Positions 49,394 through 58,073 of a DNA stretch of 64,000 nt are shown here, in pieces (position 1 is the stretch's first letter; the number at the start of each line of letters is the position of its first letter). The stretch comes from Rhodococcus sp. SBT000017. Its GTDB lineage: Bacteria > Actinomycetota > Actinomycetes > Mycobacteriales > Mycobacteriaceae. The notes below the pieces were generated by a model. The model made no database searches and had not been told where the DNA came from. It worked only from the letters and a program-made list of their open reading frames with translations. Both the position numbers and the translations under genes were made by a program. The stretch spans positions 372,001 to 436,000 of the forward strand of contig NZ_REFU01000002.1 in the NCBI RefSeq assembly GCF_003688915.1, in the 5' to 3' direction.

Positions 49394-50347
49394 GTGAGCG
49401 CACAGGGAGCATCAGCAGTAGGTATTGCCAACATCACGACGTCGGGCGTAGTACTCGACACCTGGTTTCCGAGCCCGGAGCTCGGGTCGGGCTTCGAGAC
49501 CGGCACCGTCCGGCTCGAGGGTTCGGACGTCCCCGAGGAGCTGGCCGCTCTCGTCGGATCCGACGAGGCGCGCGGCGTCGAGGTGGTCGCAGTGCGCACC
49601 AGCATCGCCTCCCTCGACGACGCCCCGATCGACGCCCACGACGCGTATCTGCGACTGCATCTGCTCTCGCACCGGTTGATTCAGCCGCACGGGCAGAATC
49701 TCGACGGAGTGTTCGGTCTGCTGGCCAATGTGGTGTGGACCAACTTCGGTCCCGCAGCGGTGGACGGTTTCGAGACGGTGCGCGCGAAGCTGCGCGCCCG
49801 CGGTCCGGTGACCGTGTACGGAGTCGACAAGTTCCCACGCCTGGTCGATTACGTCGTTCCCACTGGAGTTCGTATCGCCGACGCCGACCGCGTTCGCCTC
49901 GGCGCGCACTTGGCCAGCGGCACGACGGTCATGCACGAAGGCTTCGTCAACTTCAATGCCGGCACGCTCGGCAACTCGATGGTCGAGGGTCGCATCTCCG
50001 CGGGTGTCCTGGTCGGTGACGGTTCCGACGTGGGCGGCGGTGCGTCGATCATGGGCACGCTCTCCGGTGGCGGCAAGAACGTCATTTCCGTCGGGAAGAG
50101 CTGCTTGCTGGGCGCGAACTCCGGTCTCGGCATTTCGCTCGGTGACGACTGCGTCGTCGAGGCGGGGCTGTACATCACGGCAGGCACGAAGGTGAGTGGT
50201 CCGGATGGGACAGTGGTGAAGGCGGCAACATTGTCCGGTAAGTCCAACCTGCTGTTCCGTCGCAACTCGCTGTCGGGTGCGGTCGAGGTGGTGCCGTGGA
50301 AGGGCACCGGCGTCGAACTGAACGCGGCCTTGCACGCCAACGACTGA
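49394..50347 (+). CDS. dapD: 2,3,4,5-tetrahydropyridine-2,6-dicarboxylate N-succinyltransferase
   Basis: A 317-aa actinobacterial-type DapD. It has a mixed N-terminal domain and a left-handed beta-helix of hexapeptide repeats ([20 protein letters not shown]). It succinylates tetrahydrodipicolinate in the lysine/diaminopimelate pathway; DapE downstream removes the succinyl later. GTG start at 49394. A strong terminator shared with the HNH gene follows. Confidence 0.93.
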   Translation: MSAQGASAVGIANITTSGVVLDTWFPSPELGSGFETGTVRLEGSDVPEELAALVGSDEARGVEVVAVRTSIASLDDAPIDAHDAYLRLHLLSHRLIQPHGQNLDGVFGLLANVVWTNFGPAAVDGFETVRAKLRARGPVTVYGVDKFPRLVDYVVPTGVRIADADRVRLGAHLASGTTVMHEGFVNFNAGTLGNSMVEGRISAGVLVGDGSDVGGGASIMGTLSGGGKNVISVGKSCLLGANSGLGISLGDDCVVEAGLYITAGTKVSGPDGTVVKAATLSGKSNLLFRRNSLSGAVEVVPWKGTGVELNAALHAND

Positions 50348-50386
50348 GAGTCCGCTTCACTCGAATCAGGCTGTCGAACAACCTCG

Positions 50387-50426
50387 TCCAGCCCCGCACC
50401 GTGTTCTCAGTGCGGGGCTGGATTGC
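50387..50426. terminator. Bidirectional terminator between dapD and the HNH gene
   Basis: TCCAGCCCCGCAC (50387-50399) and GTGCGGGGCTGGA (50410-50422) are exact reverse complements around CGTGTTCTCA-type loop bases, followed by T-rich sequence on the plus strand. The flanking genes converge. Confidence 0.88.
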
Positions 50427-50442
50427 GTTGTGGGGACCCGGT

Positions 50443-51849
50443 TCAGGCGATGTGGGGGCCTGCGCGGGCGTGGGATGGTCGGGGTTGTCGGTACGGGTCG
50501 ACGGTGGCCGGTGGTATGAACCACGGGTGGTTGTCGGTGCCGATGAACACTTCCCAGTCGGAGTGGTGCATAAGTCGGTGGTGGAATCGGCAGAGTAGGA
50601 CGAGGTTGTTCATGTCGGTGGGGCCGCCGTCTGCCCAGTGCCAGATGTGGTGCGCCTCGGTCCAGGATGCGGGTTTGCCACAGCCGGGGAATGCGCAGGT
50701 GTGATCTCTCGCGATGAGGGCTTTGCGTTGTTTGGCGGTGACGGTGCGGGCGGTGCGGGCGAGATTGATCGGGGATCCGTTCTCGTCCATGACGATGGCG
50801 GTGAGAATGCAGTCGCAGGCCAACTGCCGGGAGGTGTTGCGGGAGAGTGGTCCCATCCACGGCAGCCAGCCGACCGTGGTGCCGTCGCCTAACAAGTCTC
50901 GATACGCGCCGCGATCGGCGGCAGTGGCTGGTTCCGGCTCGGTTGCTGAGTCAGGGGTGATGGGGTGTCCGGTGTTGATGTCGACCGGATCGACTGTGTC
51001 GGTGTCGGATTCGGTTGTGCTGCGAGTGTTCTCGTCGTCTGCGATGTCGTCGGCGTCGGCACTGTCGCGGAGGTCGGTGAGATCGCGCAGGGTGATGTGC
51101 AGGTTGAGGTGTGGCCTCTCACCGCCTTCGGTGGGGCGATTGCTCGAGGCGAGGTACTGGTCGAGGATGTGTCCGAATGCGTCGGCGCGACGTTTGGCGG
51201 GGCTGCGGTCGTCGTCGGTGCCGTCTGCGGCGGGGCGGGGTTCGGTCAACGGCGAGAGTGCGGTGAGGAGCTTTTCTCCGGTGATCGCATCGAAGTCTCC
51301 CTTGAGTACCAGTCGCCCGTTCAGGGTTTTCGAGGCGAAGAATTCGTTGCGGTCGGTGTCCTCGGCGGGTGGTTTCTTGTTGCCGAAGCTGTCTTCGAGT
51401 CTGGTGATCGCTGCACGAATCCGGCCGGTGCGCGCTTCGGGCCCGGTGGCGGCGGCGATCAGAGCTTTACGCGCGACATCGTGCCCCTCATCCGGCAGGT
51501 TCTCCGGGGGTGTTTCGGCGAAAGTGAGAATCAGCGCGGCGTGATCGACGGACATGACGCCGGTGTTCAGGGCGTCGGCGATGTCGGGAAACGCAGCCAT
51601 GCCGCGGGCCAGGGCCACGATCTTGTTCGCTTTGGAGGGCGAGAGCAGGGTGGTGGAGGTCAGCCATCCGGCGGGTCCGGGAAAGCCGAGTTTCTCCCGC
51701 GAGACGCGAGCGTCGATCTCGGCGACGAGAGCGATCCGCCGGGCTTCCAACAGCTGGATCTGGTGGGAGACCGCAGCGGCGTCGGCGAGGAGTTCGCTCT
51801 CGCTCAGTTGCCAGATCGCTGCGGTCATGGAAGCAAGTGTATCGAACAT
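50443..51849 (-). CDS. DUF222 / HNH endonuclease protein (13E12 repeat family)
   Basis: A 468-aa protein. The N-terminal half is DUF222-like (LLEARRIALVAEIDARV, LLSPSKANKIVALARGM). An acidic, Thr/Asp-rich middle (about residues 275-315) follows, and the C-terminal HNH site is CAFPGCGKPASWTEAHHI with LVLLCRFHH. Such proteins are multicopy in Rhodococcus and mycobacteria and thought mobile, though nuclease targets are unproven. Start uncertain: ATG 51849, TTG 51864 or ATG 51828. GC content and codon use look native. Confidence 0.88.
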   Translation of the reverse strand: MFDTLASMTAAIWQLSESELLADAAAVSHQIQLLEARRIALVAEIDARVSREKLGFPGPAGWLTSTTLLSPSKANKIVALARGMAAFPDIADALNTGVMSVDHAALILTFAETPPENLPDEGHDVARKALIAAATGPEARTGRIRAAITRLEDSFGNKKPPAEDTDRNEFFASKTLNGRLVLKGDFDAITGEKLLTALSPLTEPRPAADGTDDDRSPAKRRADAFGHILDQYLASSNRPTEGGERPHLNLHITLRDLTDLRDSADADDIADDENTRSTTESDTDTVDPVDINTGHPITPDSATEPEPATAADRGAYRDLLGDGTTVGWLPWMGPLSRNTSRQLACDCILTAIVMDENGSPINLARTARTVTAKQRKALIARDHTCAFPGCGKPASWTEAHHIWHWADGGPTDMNNLVLLCRFHHRLMHHSDWEVFIGTDNHPWFIPPATVDPYRQPRPSHARAGPHIA

Positions 51850-51898
51850 GCGTTCGACTGGCAACCTTAGTGCAATCGAAAACTATTGCCCTGCTTAA

Positions 51899-52390
51899 CT
51901 ATTCGCTATTCAGAACCTGTCGGTGGGGTGTGGTATCGGAGACGGAACCGGATACGAGAGTTCCCTGGTGATAGAGGATTTTCCAATCACCCTCGCGTCG
52001 CTGCCACAACGTCGTCCTGCGGGTGAGTCTGTCGTGCTGCTCGAGCAAGTAGGTCAGCAAATAAGTGTTCGATGCGATCTCGCGGAGCTCGAATGCACTG
52101 GTCGTCCAGTCGGAGTCGTGTCGCCCGGTGGGGTCCGACGCATATCGCTGCCCGAGAACAGCCCAGACGTGTTCGCGGCTGTAGCGACGACCGGAGGCAC
52201 CGGTCTCCCAGAAGTTCACATCCGTGAGCCGATCGAAGTCCTCGCGCGTGGTGCCGAACTCGCGGCGGTGGAAGATCGGTTCACGTCGTTCGAGCTCAGC
52301 CAGTACCAGTTCAAGGGTTGCGTCACAGTCGGGCTCGCTCTCGGTATCGGTCACGGCGTCGAGTATCCACAACCGATGCCACGAGATCAT
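51899..52390 (-). CDS. SnoaL-like / DUF4440 protein
   Basis: A 163-aa protein with the NTF2-like cone fold features: an early helix ELVLAELERREPIFH, a middle YSREHVWAVLGQRY and the strand pair RTTLWQRREGDWKILYHQGT. Such proteins are ketosteroid-isomerase-type or nuclear-transport-type folds; no reaction is assigned. ATG at 52390 is weakly supported (GTG at 52354 is an option). It lies 8 bp beyond ribH, so it is likely in the same unit. Confidence 0.75.
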   Translation of the reverse strand: MISWHRLWILDAVTDTESEPDCDATLELVLAELERREPIFHRREFGTTREDFDRLTDVNFWETGASGRRYSREHVWAVLGQRYASDPTGRHDSDWTTSAFELREIASNTYLLTYLLEQHDRLTRRTTLWQRREGDWKILYHQGTLVSGSVSDTTPHRQVLNSE

Positions 52391-52397
52391 CCCGCCG

Positions 52398-52853
52398 TCA
52401 GCCGATCGTCCCCAGTGACGCGAGGGTTTTCACCACAGCCCGTGCGGCTTCTGCACCTTTGGTTTCGAGGTGGGCGGTGAAGAAGGCGTTGTGGTCGGAG
52501 TGTTCGTGGAAGTGATGGGGAGTGAGCACCACCGAGAACACCGGCACATCGGTGTCCAGTTGCACCCGCATGAGGCCGTCGATGACCGCCGTTTCTACGA
52601 AGTCGTGTCGATAGATTCCTCCGTCGACGACCAGCGCGGCGGCGACGATCGCCGAGTACTTCCCGGTCTTCGCCAACCGCTGGGCGTGCAGCGGGATCTC
52701 GAATGCCCCCGGCACCTCGAAGACGTCGATACGAGTATCGCCCTGGCCCAGCCGCTCGAGTTCGGCGGCGAATCCCACTCGTGCGCGATCGACGATGTCC
52801 AGGTGCCAGCTGGCGTGGACGAAGGCAATGGATCCGGCTAGTGGAGTGGTCAT
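52398..52853 (-). CDS. ribH: 6,7-dimethyl-8-ribityllumazine synthase, type II
   Basis: A 151-aa lumazine synthase, the last but one step of riboflavin synthesis. FVHASWH, the substrate stretch VFEVPGAFEIPL and the catalytic-type GGIYRHDFV followed by the HFHEHSDHNAFF segment favour the RibH2/Brucella-like type over the usual RibH1. ATG at 52853 is used. No other rib gene is near, so it is a lone copy. Confidence 0.85.
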   Translation of the reverse strand: MTTPLAGSIAFVHASWHLDIVDRARVGFAAELERLGQGDTRIDVFEVPGAFEIPLHAQRLAKTGKYSAIVAAALVVDGGIYRHDFVETAVIDGLMRVQLDTDVPVFSVVLTPHHFHEHSDHNAFFTAHLETKGAEAARAVVKTLASLGTIG

Positions 52854-52863
52854 GGATGCGATG

Positions 52864-53295
52864 CTAGCGGTAACGCTCGTCGAGCAAGTCGAGTGTCGCG
52901 CCATCGAATTCGCCGCCGAAATACTTCTGCAACACTTCACCGAAAACGGACTGGCCCTTGGTAGCTTCGGCGAAAAGCGTCATGGACGAATGCAGTTTCA
53001 GATTGTCGGGGTAACCGAAGATCTCGTCTACCGTTCGACCCTCGATTCCGACGGTCAGCCGGGCCGCCTTCTTCAGACGCGGACCCAGCACCTCGTGGGA
53101 CAGATACAGTTCCGCCTCCGTCAGGTCGGCGATGCCGAAGTGCTGAGCAGTCGCACTCCGTCCCAACCCCGCCAACTGCGGGAACACGAACCACATCCAG
53201 TGGGTGTGCTTCCTCCCTGCCTTCAACTCCTGCGTCACTGCACTCCACACGGGATCCTGGGCGTCGACGAAGCGTTGCAGGTCGTATTCGGTCAT
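52864..53295 (-). CDS. DUF1810 family protein
   Basis: A 143-aa protein with the DUF1810 markers: DLQRFVDAQD, HTHWMWFVFPQL, and YLSHEVLGPRLKKAA, and a late FGEVLQKYF. Function is unknown (calpastatin-like naming elsewhere is historical). ATG at 53295; the next gene, ribH, starts 10 bp further along the minus strand. Confidence 0.9.
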   Translation of the reverse strand: MTEYDLQRFVDAQDPVWSAVTQELKAGRKHTHWMWFVFPQLAGLGRSATAQHFGIADLTEAELYLSHEVLGPRLKKAARLTVGIEGRTVDEIFGYPDNLKLHSSMTLFAEATKGQSVFGEVLQKYFGGEFDGATLDLLDERYR

Positions 53296-53567
53296 GCCAC
53301 TCAACCTAATGGGACTTGATCGGCGAGTCTCCGGCTGGAACTGGAGCAACCGGACAACGCTGGTCACCGAGCCGCTGGTGGGTGAGCACTATTTCAACCT
53401 GGAGTGTGGATCGACTCCTAACCCTAGATCGTGTCCCCACCGGTCGGCGAGGGTTCCCAGAATGCTGATGGGGTGTCGTGCCACCAGAGCACTGATCCAT
53501 TAGGTCGCCGTCCGGATCCCTCGAGGCTCGCCGACAGTGTCCGATCGAGCGCGAACAGGAGAACCGA
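53296..53567. other. Noncoding stretch upstream of the IS110 transposase
   Basis: 272 bp without a credible gene. It should hold the left end of the IS110 element and the promoter of the DUF1810 gene. A 9-bp inverted repeat (53443-53451 and 53527-53535) bounds a segment rich in small hairpins, listed separately. Confidence 0.6.
53443..53535 (+). ncRNA. Candidate structured (bridge-type) RNA of the IS110 element
   Basis: GTCGGCGAG (53443-53451) and CTCGCCGAC (53527-53535) are exact complements enclosing 75 nt. A second stem GATCC/GGATC (53494-53498 and 53514-53518) has a 15-nt loop, and CCCCA (53435-53439)/TGGGG (53469-53473) is an alternative pairing. IS110-type elements are known to make a bridge RNA from the left noncoding end, which this spans. 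Boundaries and loops are inferred. Confidence 0.4.
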
Positions 53568-54788
53568 ATGATTTTTGTTGGAGACGACTGGGCGGAGGAT
53601 CACCACGACATCCACGTGATGGACGCCGACGGGAAACGGTTGACCTCACGCCGATTACCCGAAGGACTGGCGGGTATCAGTGGGTTTCACGATGTGATTG
53701 CCTCGTACGCCCAGGCGCCCGCCGAGGTCGTCGTCGGCATCGAGACCGATCGCGGCTTGTGGGTGTCTGCTCTGGCCGCGGCCGGATACACCGTGTACGC
53801 GGTCAATCCGCTCGCTGCTGCGCGCTACCGAGACCGCCACCATGTCTCGGGTGCAAAATCCGACGCCGGCGACGCCAAACTCTTGGCCGACCTCGTGCGC
53901 ACCGACAGGCACAACCACCGCACCATCGCCGGCGACTCGACCTCGGCCGAGGCGATCAAAGTATTGGCCCGCGGACATCAGAATCTGATCTGGTCCCGTA
54001 ACCGGCAGACCAACGCGTTGCGCTCGTCCTTGCGCGAGTACTACCCCGCCGCACTCGAGGCCTTCGACAGTCTTCATCACGGCGACGCCGTCGCGGTGCT
54101 CTCGCGTGCCGCCTCGCCCGCCGAAGCATCTCACCTGAGCGCAGCGACGATCCGATCGATCCTGAAAAAAGCTGGGAGACAACGCAATATCGAATCACGC
54201 GCTGAAGAAATTCGCGTTGCATTGCGTACCGACCATCTCACGGCACCACCTCCTGTTGCCGCTGCGTTCGCCGCCACCACCCGCTCGGCGGTGGCGCTGA
54301 TCGCGGAGTTGAACCGTCAGATCGTCGACCTCGAAGCCCAACTGACCCGCCATTTTGAAACACACCCGGACGCCGCTATCTACCTCTCCCTGCCAGGAAT
54401 CGGTGTCATCCTCGGCGCCCGGGTGCTCGGTGAATTCGGCGACGACGTCGCCCGCTACACCAACGCCAAGTCTCGCAAGAATTACGCCGGTACGTCACCC
54501 CTGACAGTTGCGTCGGGCAAGAAGCGGGCCGTACTGGCTCGTCATATCCGCAACCGGCGGCTCTACGATGCCATCGACCAGTGGGCGTTCTGCGCCCTCA
54601 ACCAGAGTCCGGGCGCACGCGCGTTCTACGACCACCACCGCGCTGCCGGAGACCTCCACCACCAAGCGCTCCGCGCACTCGGCAACAGACTTGTCGGGCT
54701 CCTGCACGGGTGCCTACGTCACCACACCGAATACGACGAACACACCGCTTGGGCACACCGCACCGGGCAACAACCAGCCGCAGCTTGA
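53568..54788 (+). CDS. IS110-family transposase
   Basis: A 406-aa DEDD transposase. The N-terminal RuvC-like part has FVGDDWAEDHHD (Asp near 6-7), VVGIETDRG (Glu near 63) and KSDAGDAKLLADL with late aspartates near 98-101. The C-terminal Transposase_20 part has LPGIGVILGARVLGEFGD and YAGTSPLTVASGK with the expected conserved serine. It is full length, so the element may be active. GAGAACCG precedes the ATG. Confidence 0.93.
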   Translation: MIFVGDDWAEDHHDIHVMDADGKRLTSRRLPEGLAGISGFHDVIASYAQAPAEVVVGIETDRGLWVSALAAAGYTVYAVNPLAAARYRDRHHVSGAKSDAGDAKLLADLVRTDRHNHRTIAGDSTSAEAIKVLARGHQNLIWSRNRQTNALRSSLREYYPAALEAFDSLHHGDAVAVLSRAASPAEASHLSAATIRSILKKAGRQRNIESRAEEIRVALRTDHLTAPPPVAAAFAATTRSAVALIAELNRQIVDLEAQLTRHFETHPDAAIYLSLPGIGVILGARVLGEFGDDVARYTNAKSRKNYAGTSPLTVASGKKRAVLARHIRNRRLYDAIDQWAFCALNQSPGARAFYDHHRAAGDLHHQALRALGNRLVGLLHGCLRHHTEYDEHTAWAHRTGQQPAAA

Positions 54789-54898
54789 CAAGTTACGGAC
54801 CCGGGATGTCTAGGGCACCGATTCAGTTCGCCTCGACAGCAATCTTTCAGCTAATATCTAGACCTGGACGGTGTCGAATTCGCAGACGATGCCGGCTG

Positions 54899-54946
54899 CC
54901 GGATGCGAGGCCACCCCCCGCAAAGCACGACAGGCCTCGCATCCGG
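54899..54946. repeat. Perfect 14-bp inverted repeat with 20-nt loop
   Basis: CCGGATGCGAGGCC (54899-54912) and GGCCTCGCATCCGG (54933-54946), in the noncoding gap between the IS110 element and the small membrane protein gene. It has no T tail. It could be a terminator, an RNA element or an operator. Confidence 0.75.
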
Positions 54947-55014
54947 ACTCGACCGCATCACGTCGCCTCTGCGATCCAGACTCGTCCAGCTCATGAGACA
55001 GAGGGGTAGTCGAG

Positions 55015-55164
55015 ATGTATTCGGTGTTGATATTCGCGATCGTGGCTGCGCTTGCATTGATGGCGCTGTCGCTGGTCACGTTGATCGTCGGCGAATCGAT
55101 CCGAATGATTCGGCACATCGCTCAGGACCGGCCAAGCGCCACCCAACGCGGATTTCGACCGTGA
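55015..55164 (+). CDS. Small single-span membrane protein (49 aa)
   Basis: ATG at 55015 is preceded by GAGGGG eight bases upstream. The 49 residues begin MYSVLIFAIVAALALMAL, continue to a hydrophobic end near residue 25, then a basic amphipathic tail (IRMIRHIAQ). No family is recognised. It stands between the IS110 hairpin and the XRE gene and may belong to that cluster. Confidence 0.6.
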   Translation: MYSVLIFAIVAALALMALSLVTLIVGESIRMIRHIAQDRPSATQRGFRP

Positions 55165-55252
55165 ACAGCAGAGCGGGCTTATCGAAGCCGCCGGACGGTT
55201 ACCATTTGGTTACTGAAATGTCGGCTACCGCCGCGGGACAAGTTGGGTTCAC

Positions 55253-55702
55253 ATGATCAGAGGGAAGACAAAGGTGCCGGTCGAAGACGGATCGTTCGCG
55301 GCCAGGTTGAACAAGCTGTTCGACACGGTCCATCCACCGGGACGTCGGCCTCACACCAATGCCGAGGTCGCACAGGGGCTGGCCGACGCGGGCCATCGCA
55401 TCTCCAAACCGTATATTTCGCAGCTTCGATCCGGACACAGGACCAACCCGTCGGAGGAGACCGTGACAGCGTTGGCGCGGTTCTTCAAGGTACGGGCGGA
55501 TTATTTCTACGACCCGGTCTATCAGGATGCGGTCGATCGCGATCTCGAAATGCTCGCGCAATTGCGGAATCAGGGCCTGCGGCGACTGTCGGCACGCGCA
55601 TTCGACCTGTCCGACGAATCGCAGAGCCTGCTGACCTCGATGGCCGAAAAGCTACGCGCAAGCGAAGGATTGCCCGCGGTGCCACCGGACAGCACCCCGT
55701 AG
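55253..55702 (+). CDS. EspR-like XRE-family transcriptional regulator
   Basis: A 149-aa protein with an N-terminal helix-turn-helix: FAARLNKLFDTVHPPGRRPHT, KPYISQLRSGHRTNPS, and ALARFFKVRADYF (about residues 14-85). A C-terminal dimerisation-like helical part follows. The layout closely resembles mycobacterial EspR (Rv3849), a nucleoid-associated regulator. It is convergent (27-bp gap) with an ImmA/IrrE-protease operon, and ImmA-type proteases often cleave a neighbouring XRE repressor; the link here is inference. Confidence 0.88.
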   Translation: MIRGKTKVPVEDGSFAARLNKLFDTVHPPGRRPHTNAEVAQGLADAGHRISKPYISQLRSGHRTNPSEETVTALARFFKVRADYFYDPVYQDAVDRDLEMLAQLRNQGLRRLSARAFDLSDESQSLLTSMAEKLRASEGLPAVPPDSTP

Positions 55703-55729
55703 CGCTCGCTGCCTGGCCGGCCCCGTCCG

Positions 55730-56707
55730 CTACCGAGCAGTCGTGTCGGTAGCGGAGTCCGGTGATGTCGAGTCGTCGAGCGCGGCGGTGGACGTCGATC
55801 GATGCGCCCGGGCGATCAAGGCAACCCACTGAGGAGGGGACCAGTCGGGTGGGGGCACGATCCAGTGGGCACCGAGGATGGGGTGGGCGAGAGGGTCGTG
55901 GACCGTCCGAGCTATCCGTGCTGCGCGATCCACCGGATCGTTCGGCGCGGCGACTCCGTCGTCGAACTGTCCGGCGCCCACCTGCAAGTACAGCCCGTCC
56001 ATGACGTCCGACACGTGATCGGACGCTTGCAGCACAGTGGGTGCCCGCGATCTGTCGGAGTCGCGAAGTTCGGGGAATCGGCGGAGCAGGGCGTGGTGTA
56101 GATCTTTGATGCGGTAGAGCAGGATCCGGGCGCGTATCCATGTCTCGATCAACACCGACACGGCACCGATCGACATGATCAACGCACCCAGTGTGAGCAC
56201 CCCGCGGTTGGGTTCCGCACCGAGAATCACTGCGATGGCGATCGACAGCGGTGCCACAGCACCGAGACAATAAAGGGCAACCGCACGCCCGATCGGCGTG
56301 CGGGCGATTACCCGAACCCCGGCCGCGATCACGGCGGCGAACGCCGGCAGCACCGCGCACCATCCGGCCACCGGGTTCCAGAGCGAGCCAGCCATCGCAC
56401 CGGCTGTGGACACCGCGATGACGACGGCGCACGTTCGGTACCACCGCCGCAGAAGTGTCGGCCATGCTCTGATGGCGATCACCATCGACGCTCCGGCCCC
56501 GCCGGCCCAGCACATCGCCAACGCTGCAGCCGCATTGTCGCGGCCGAGCGTGGCGGCGACGTCGTCGATGGCCACCGTCTGGGCCGCCGCTGTGCACACC
56601 ATGGCCAGGACCATGCAGATCCGAACCGTGGTGGCAGGTCGCACGACCATTCGGCCCACTCGTGCACCGGCCGCAAGCCAGACCACCAGTGCTGCAATCC
56701 ACGCCAT
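55730..56707 (-). CDS. Seven-TM membrane protein, MAB_1171c/DUF6545-like
   Basis: A 325-aa protein. About seven hydrophobic segments lie in the first 185 residues, followed by a cytoplasmic domain with RARILLYRIKDLHHALLRRF and a tail ending in Asp/Ser-rich residues. This looks like the putative transporters or sensors called MAB_1171c, which are typically found beside an XRE regulator and an ImmA/IrrE protease. ATG at 56707 follows the ImmA stop after one base, so they are cotranslated. Function unproven. Confidence 0.8.
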   Translation of the reverse strand: MAWIAALVVWLAAGARVGRMVVRPATTVRICMVLAMVCTAAAQTVAIDDVAATLGRDNAAAALAMCWAGGAGASMVIAIRAWPTLLRRWYRTCAVVIAVSTAGAMAGSLWNPVAGWCAVLPAFAAVIAAGVRVIARTPIGRAVALYCLGAVAPLSIAIAVILGAEPNRGVLTLGALIMSIGAVSVLIETWIRARILLYRIKDLHHALLRRFPELRDSDRSRAPTVLQASDHVSDVMDGLYLQVGAGQFDDGVAAPNDPVDRAARIARTVHDPLAHPILGAHWIVPPPDWSPPQWVALIARAHRSTSTAALDDSTSPDSATDTTAR

Positions 56708-56708
56708 G

Positions 56709-57200
56709 TCAGCCCAACGCCTGGTCGAAAGAGACGATCGATCGAGCTGCGCCTCGGGTGTTCGCACGACGCAATCGCTGCAGCAACTGCCCGGCGAAGG
56801 CCTCCGCTTCCCATTCGTCGTCGTTGTCGGCACCGTCCACCACGGCCGATTGCAACGTGCGTTCGCTCAGCAAGTACGCCAACAGCTCTTCGCTGACGGC
56901 GCGCAGGGAACTCTCGACGGGTATGCCGTCGTGCCGAAAGACGATGTGGCCCAGTTCGTGGGCAAGCGTGCGATCGTAATTCGGAAGGTCTATACCGATC
57001 ACGATCACATCGCGATCGGGGTAGGCGCGGCGCTGCCCACACACCCCCGGCGGCAGGACTGCGCCCTCGATGACGATCGGCCGCCTGCGTTCGCGGGCGA
57101 TCGCCTCGATCACGCCGTCGAGCGTGGACCGATCGGCATCCGCTGCAATTTCGCAGACCACGTCCACGGCCGCCGAGATCCGACGGTGTGAGCGCGTCAC
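56709..57200 (-). CDS. ImmA/IrrE-family zinc metallopeptidase
   Basis: A 163-aa protein with the catalytic HELGH at residues 81-85 in TLAHELGHIVF and the downstream acidic helix EWEAEAFAGQLL giving the third ligand region. Family members cleave XRE/DdrO-type repressors or act as regulated proteases. GTG at 57200 overlaps the preceding gene by four bases; the 7-TM gene follows directly. The EspR-like protein encoded on the other strand is an obvious candidate substrate (inference). Confidence 0.87.
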   Translation of the reverse strand: MTRSHRRISAAVDVVCEIAADADRSTLDGVIEAIARERRRPIVIEGAVLPPGVCGQRRAYPDRDVIVIGIDLPNYDRTLAHELGHIVFRHDGIPVESSLRAVSEELLAYLLSERTLQSAVVDGADNDDEWEAEAFAGQLLQRLRRANTRGAARSIVSFDQALG

Positions 57201-57979
57201 GAGAAAATCTCCCCGCGAGCTCGATCGAGACGCACCTGCTGCGCGCGGGCTCCCCTGGCGCTGATGACACCTGCTCCGGCTCCGGCGAGCATCAGACCCA
57301 CGACTCCGCCTGCCACCGCGCGTGCGTCCAACAGACCGGACGACGCGGTGAGTTCGGTATCCGGATCAGGACCGTTCGCACCGGGACCCGATGCGCCGGG
57401 ACCGGACGCGGACGACGACGGAGAGGCCGCACTGGTCGACGCCGGGCCGGCCGGTTCTGTCGACGGCGCGGTCGAGGAAGACGCCGCCGCCGTCCCCTCG
57501 TCCTCGACATCGGGTACATCGAGGCCGGCTCCTGGCGGGACACCGCCTGCACCGCCGACAGGCGGAACGGCTGCAGGCAGCCCGGCTGCAGGAGGAACGG
57601 CTGCAGGAGGCCCGTCGACCACCCCGGACGTCGGCGTGCGTGACGGCTGCGAGCGAGTCGACGACTGTTCCGACTCCGTGGTGGGTTCGTGGGTGGGTCG
57701 TGGGCGTCTCGACGACGAGGTGCTCGACGCTGCTGCTGTGGTCGAGGTCGCCGACGTGGTGGTGGACGACGTGGTGGATTCGGTGGTCGTCGAATCATCC
57801 ACCGTGGTGGTGACATCGGTACTGGTGGGGGCGGGGTGATGGCACGCGTGCAGATTTCCGATACAGATCGGATACGCCGACGAGACGCCGGCCCCGGTGC
57901 CGATCATGACGCCACCGACCGTCGCGGCTCCCGCCGCCACTGTCAGCGCCGCGACACGCCACCTGGCCCCAATGCTCAT
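57197..57979 (-). CDS. Ser/Thr/Pro-rich type-I membrane protein
   Basis: A 260-aa exported protein. ATG at 57979 starts a signal-like region (AALTVAAGAATVGGVMIG) with cleavage near SSAYP, then a conserved-looking CIGNLHACHH. A long Ser/Thr/Pro-rich stalk (about residues 47-205) and a C-terminal membrane helix (VAGGVVGLMLAGAGAGVISA) with a basic tail follow. It looks like a stalked surface protein anchored in the membrane. It is coupled to the ImmA gene by a four-base overlap. Unknown family. Confidence 0.72.
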   Translation of the reverse strand: MSIGARWRVAALTVAAGAATVGGVMIGTGAGVSSAYPICIGNLHACHHPAPTSTDVTTTVDDSTTTESTTSSTTTSATSTTAAASSTSSSRRPRPTHEPTTESEQSSTRSQPSRTPTSGVVDGPPAAVPPAAGLPAAVPPVGGAGGVPPGAGLDVPDVEDEGTAAASSSTAPSTEPAGPASTSAASPSSSASGPGASGPGANGPDPDTELTASSGLLDARAVAGGVVGLMLAGAGAGVISARGARAQQVRLDRARGEIFS

Positions 57980-58073
57980 TCGCTGTCCCCGATTGTCGTT
58001 CGTTTCGAGCCGGCAGCCAGGATCGGCACGCCACTGCATCGAGTATCGGCCTCGCCGGGCAGAAGTCGAATGC

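Larger units (their letters stand above)
53400..54870 (+). mobile_element. IS110-family insertion sequence, ends undefined
   Basis: The transposase at 53568 with noncoding sequence at each side gives about 1.4-1.5 kb, the usual IS110 size. No terminal inverted repeats are seen, as expected for the IS110 (not IS1111) subgroup, so the ends given are estimates only. The element is intact at the protein level. Confidence 0.55.

Noticed and set aside
53397..54868. ACCTGGA found at both sides of the IS110 gene (53397 and 54862) as possible element ends
   Set aside because: A shared 7-mer between two regions of this length is expected by chance, and IS110 elements do not need such repeats.
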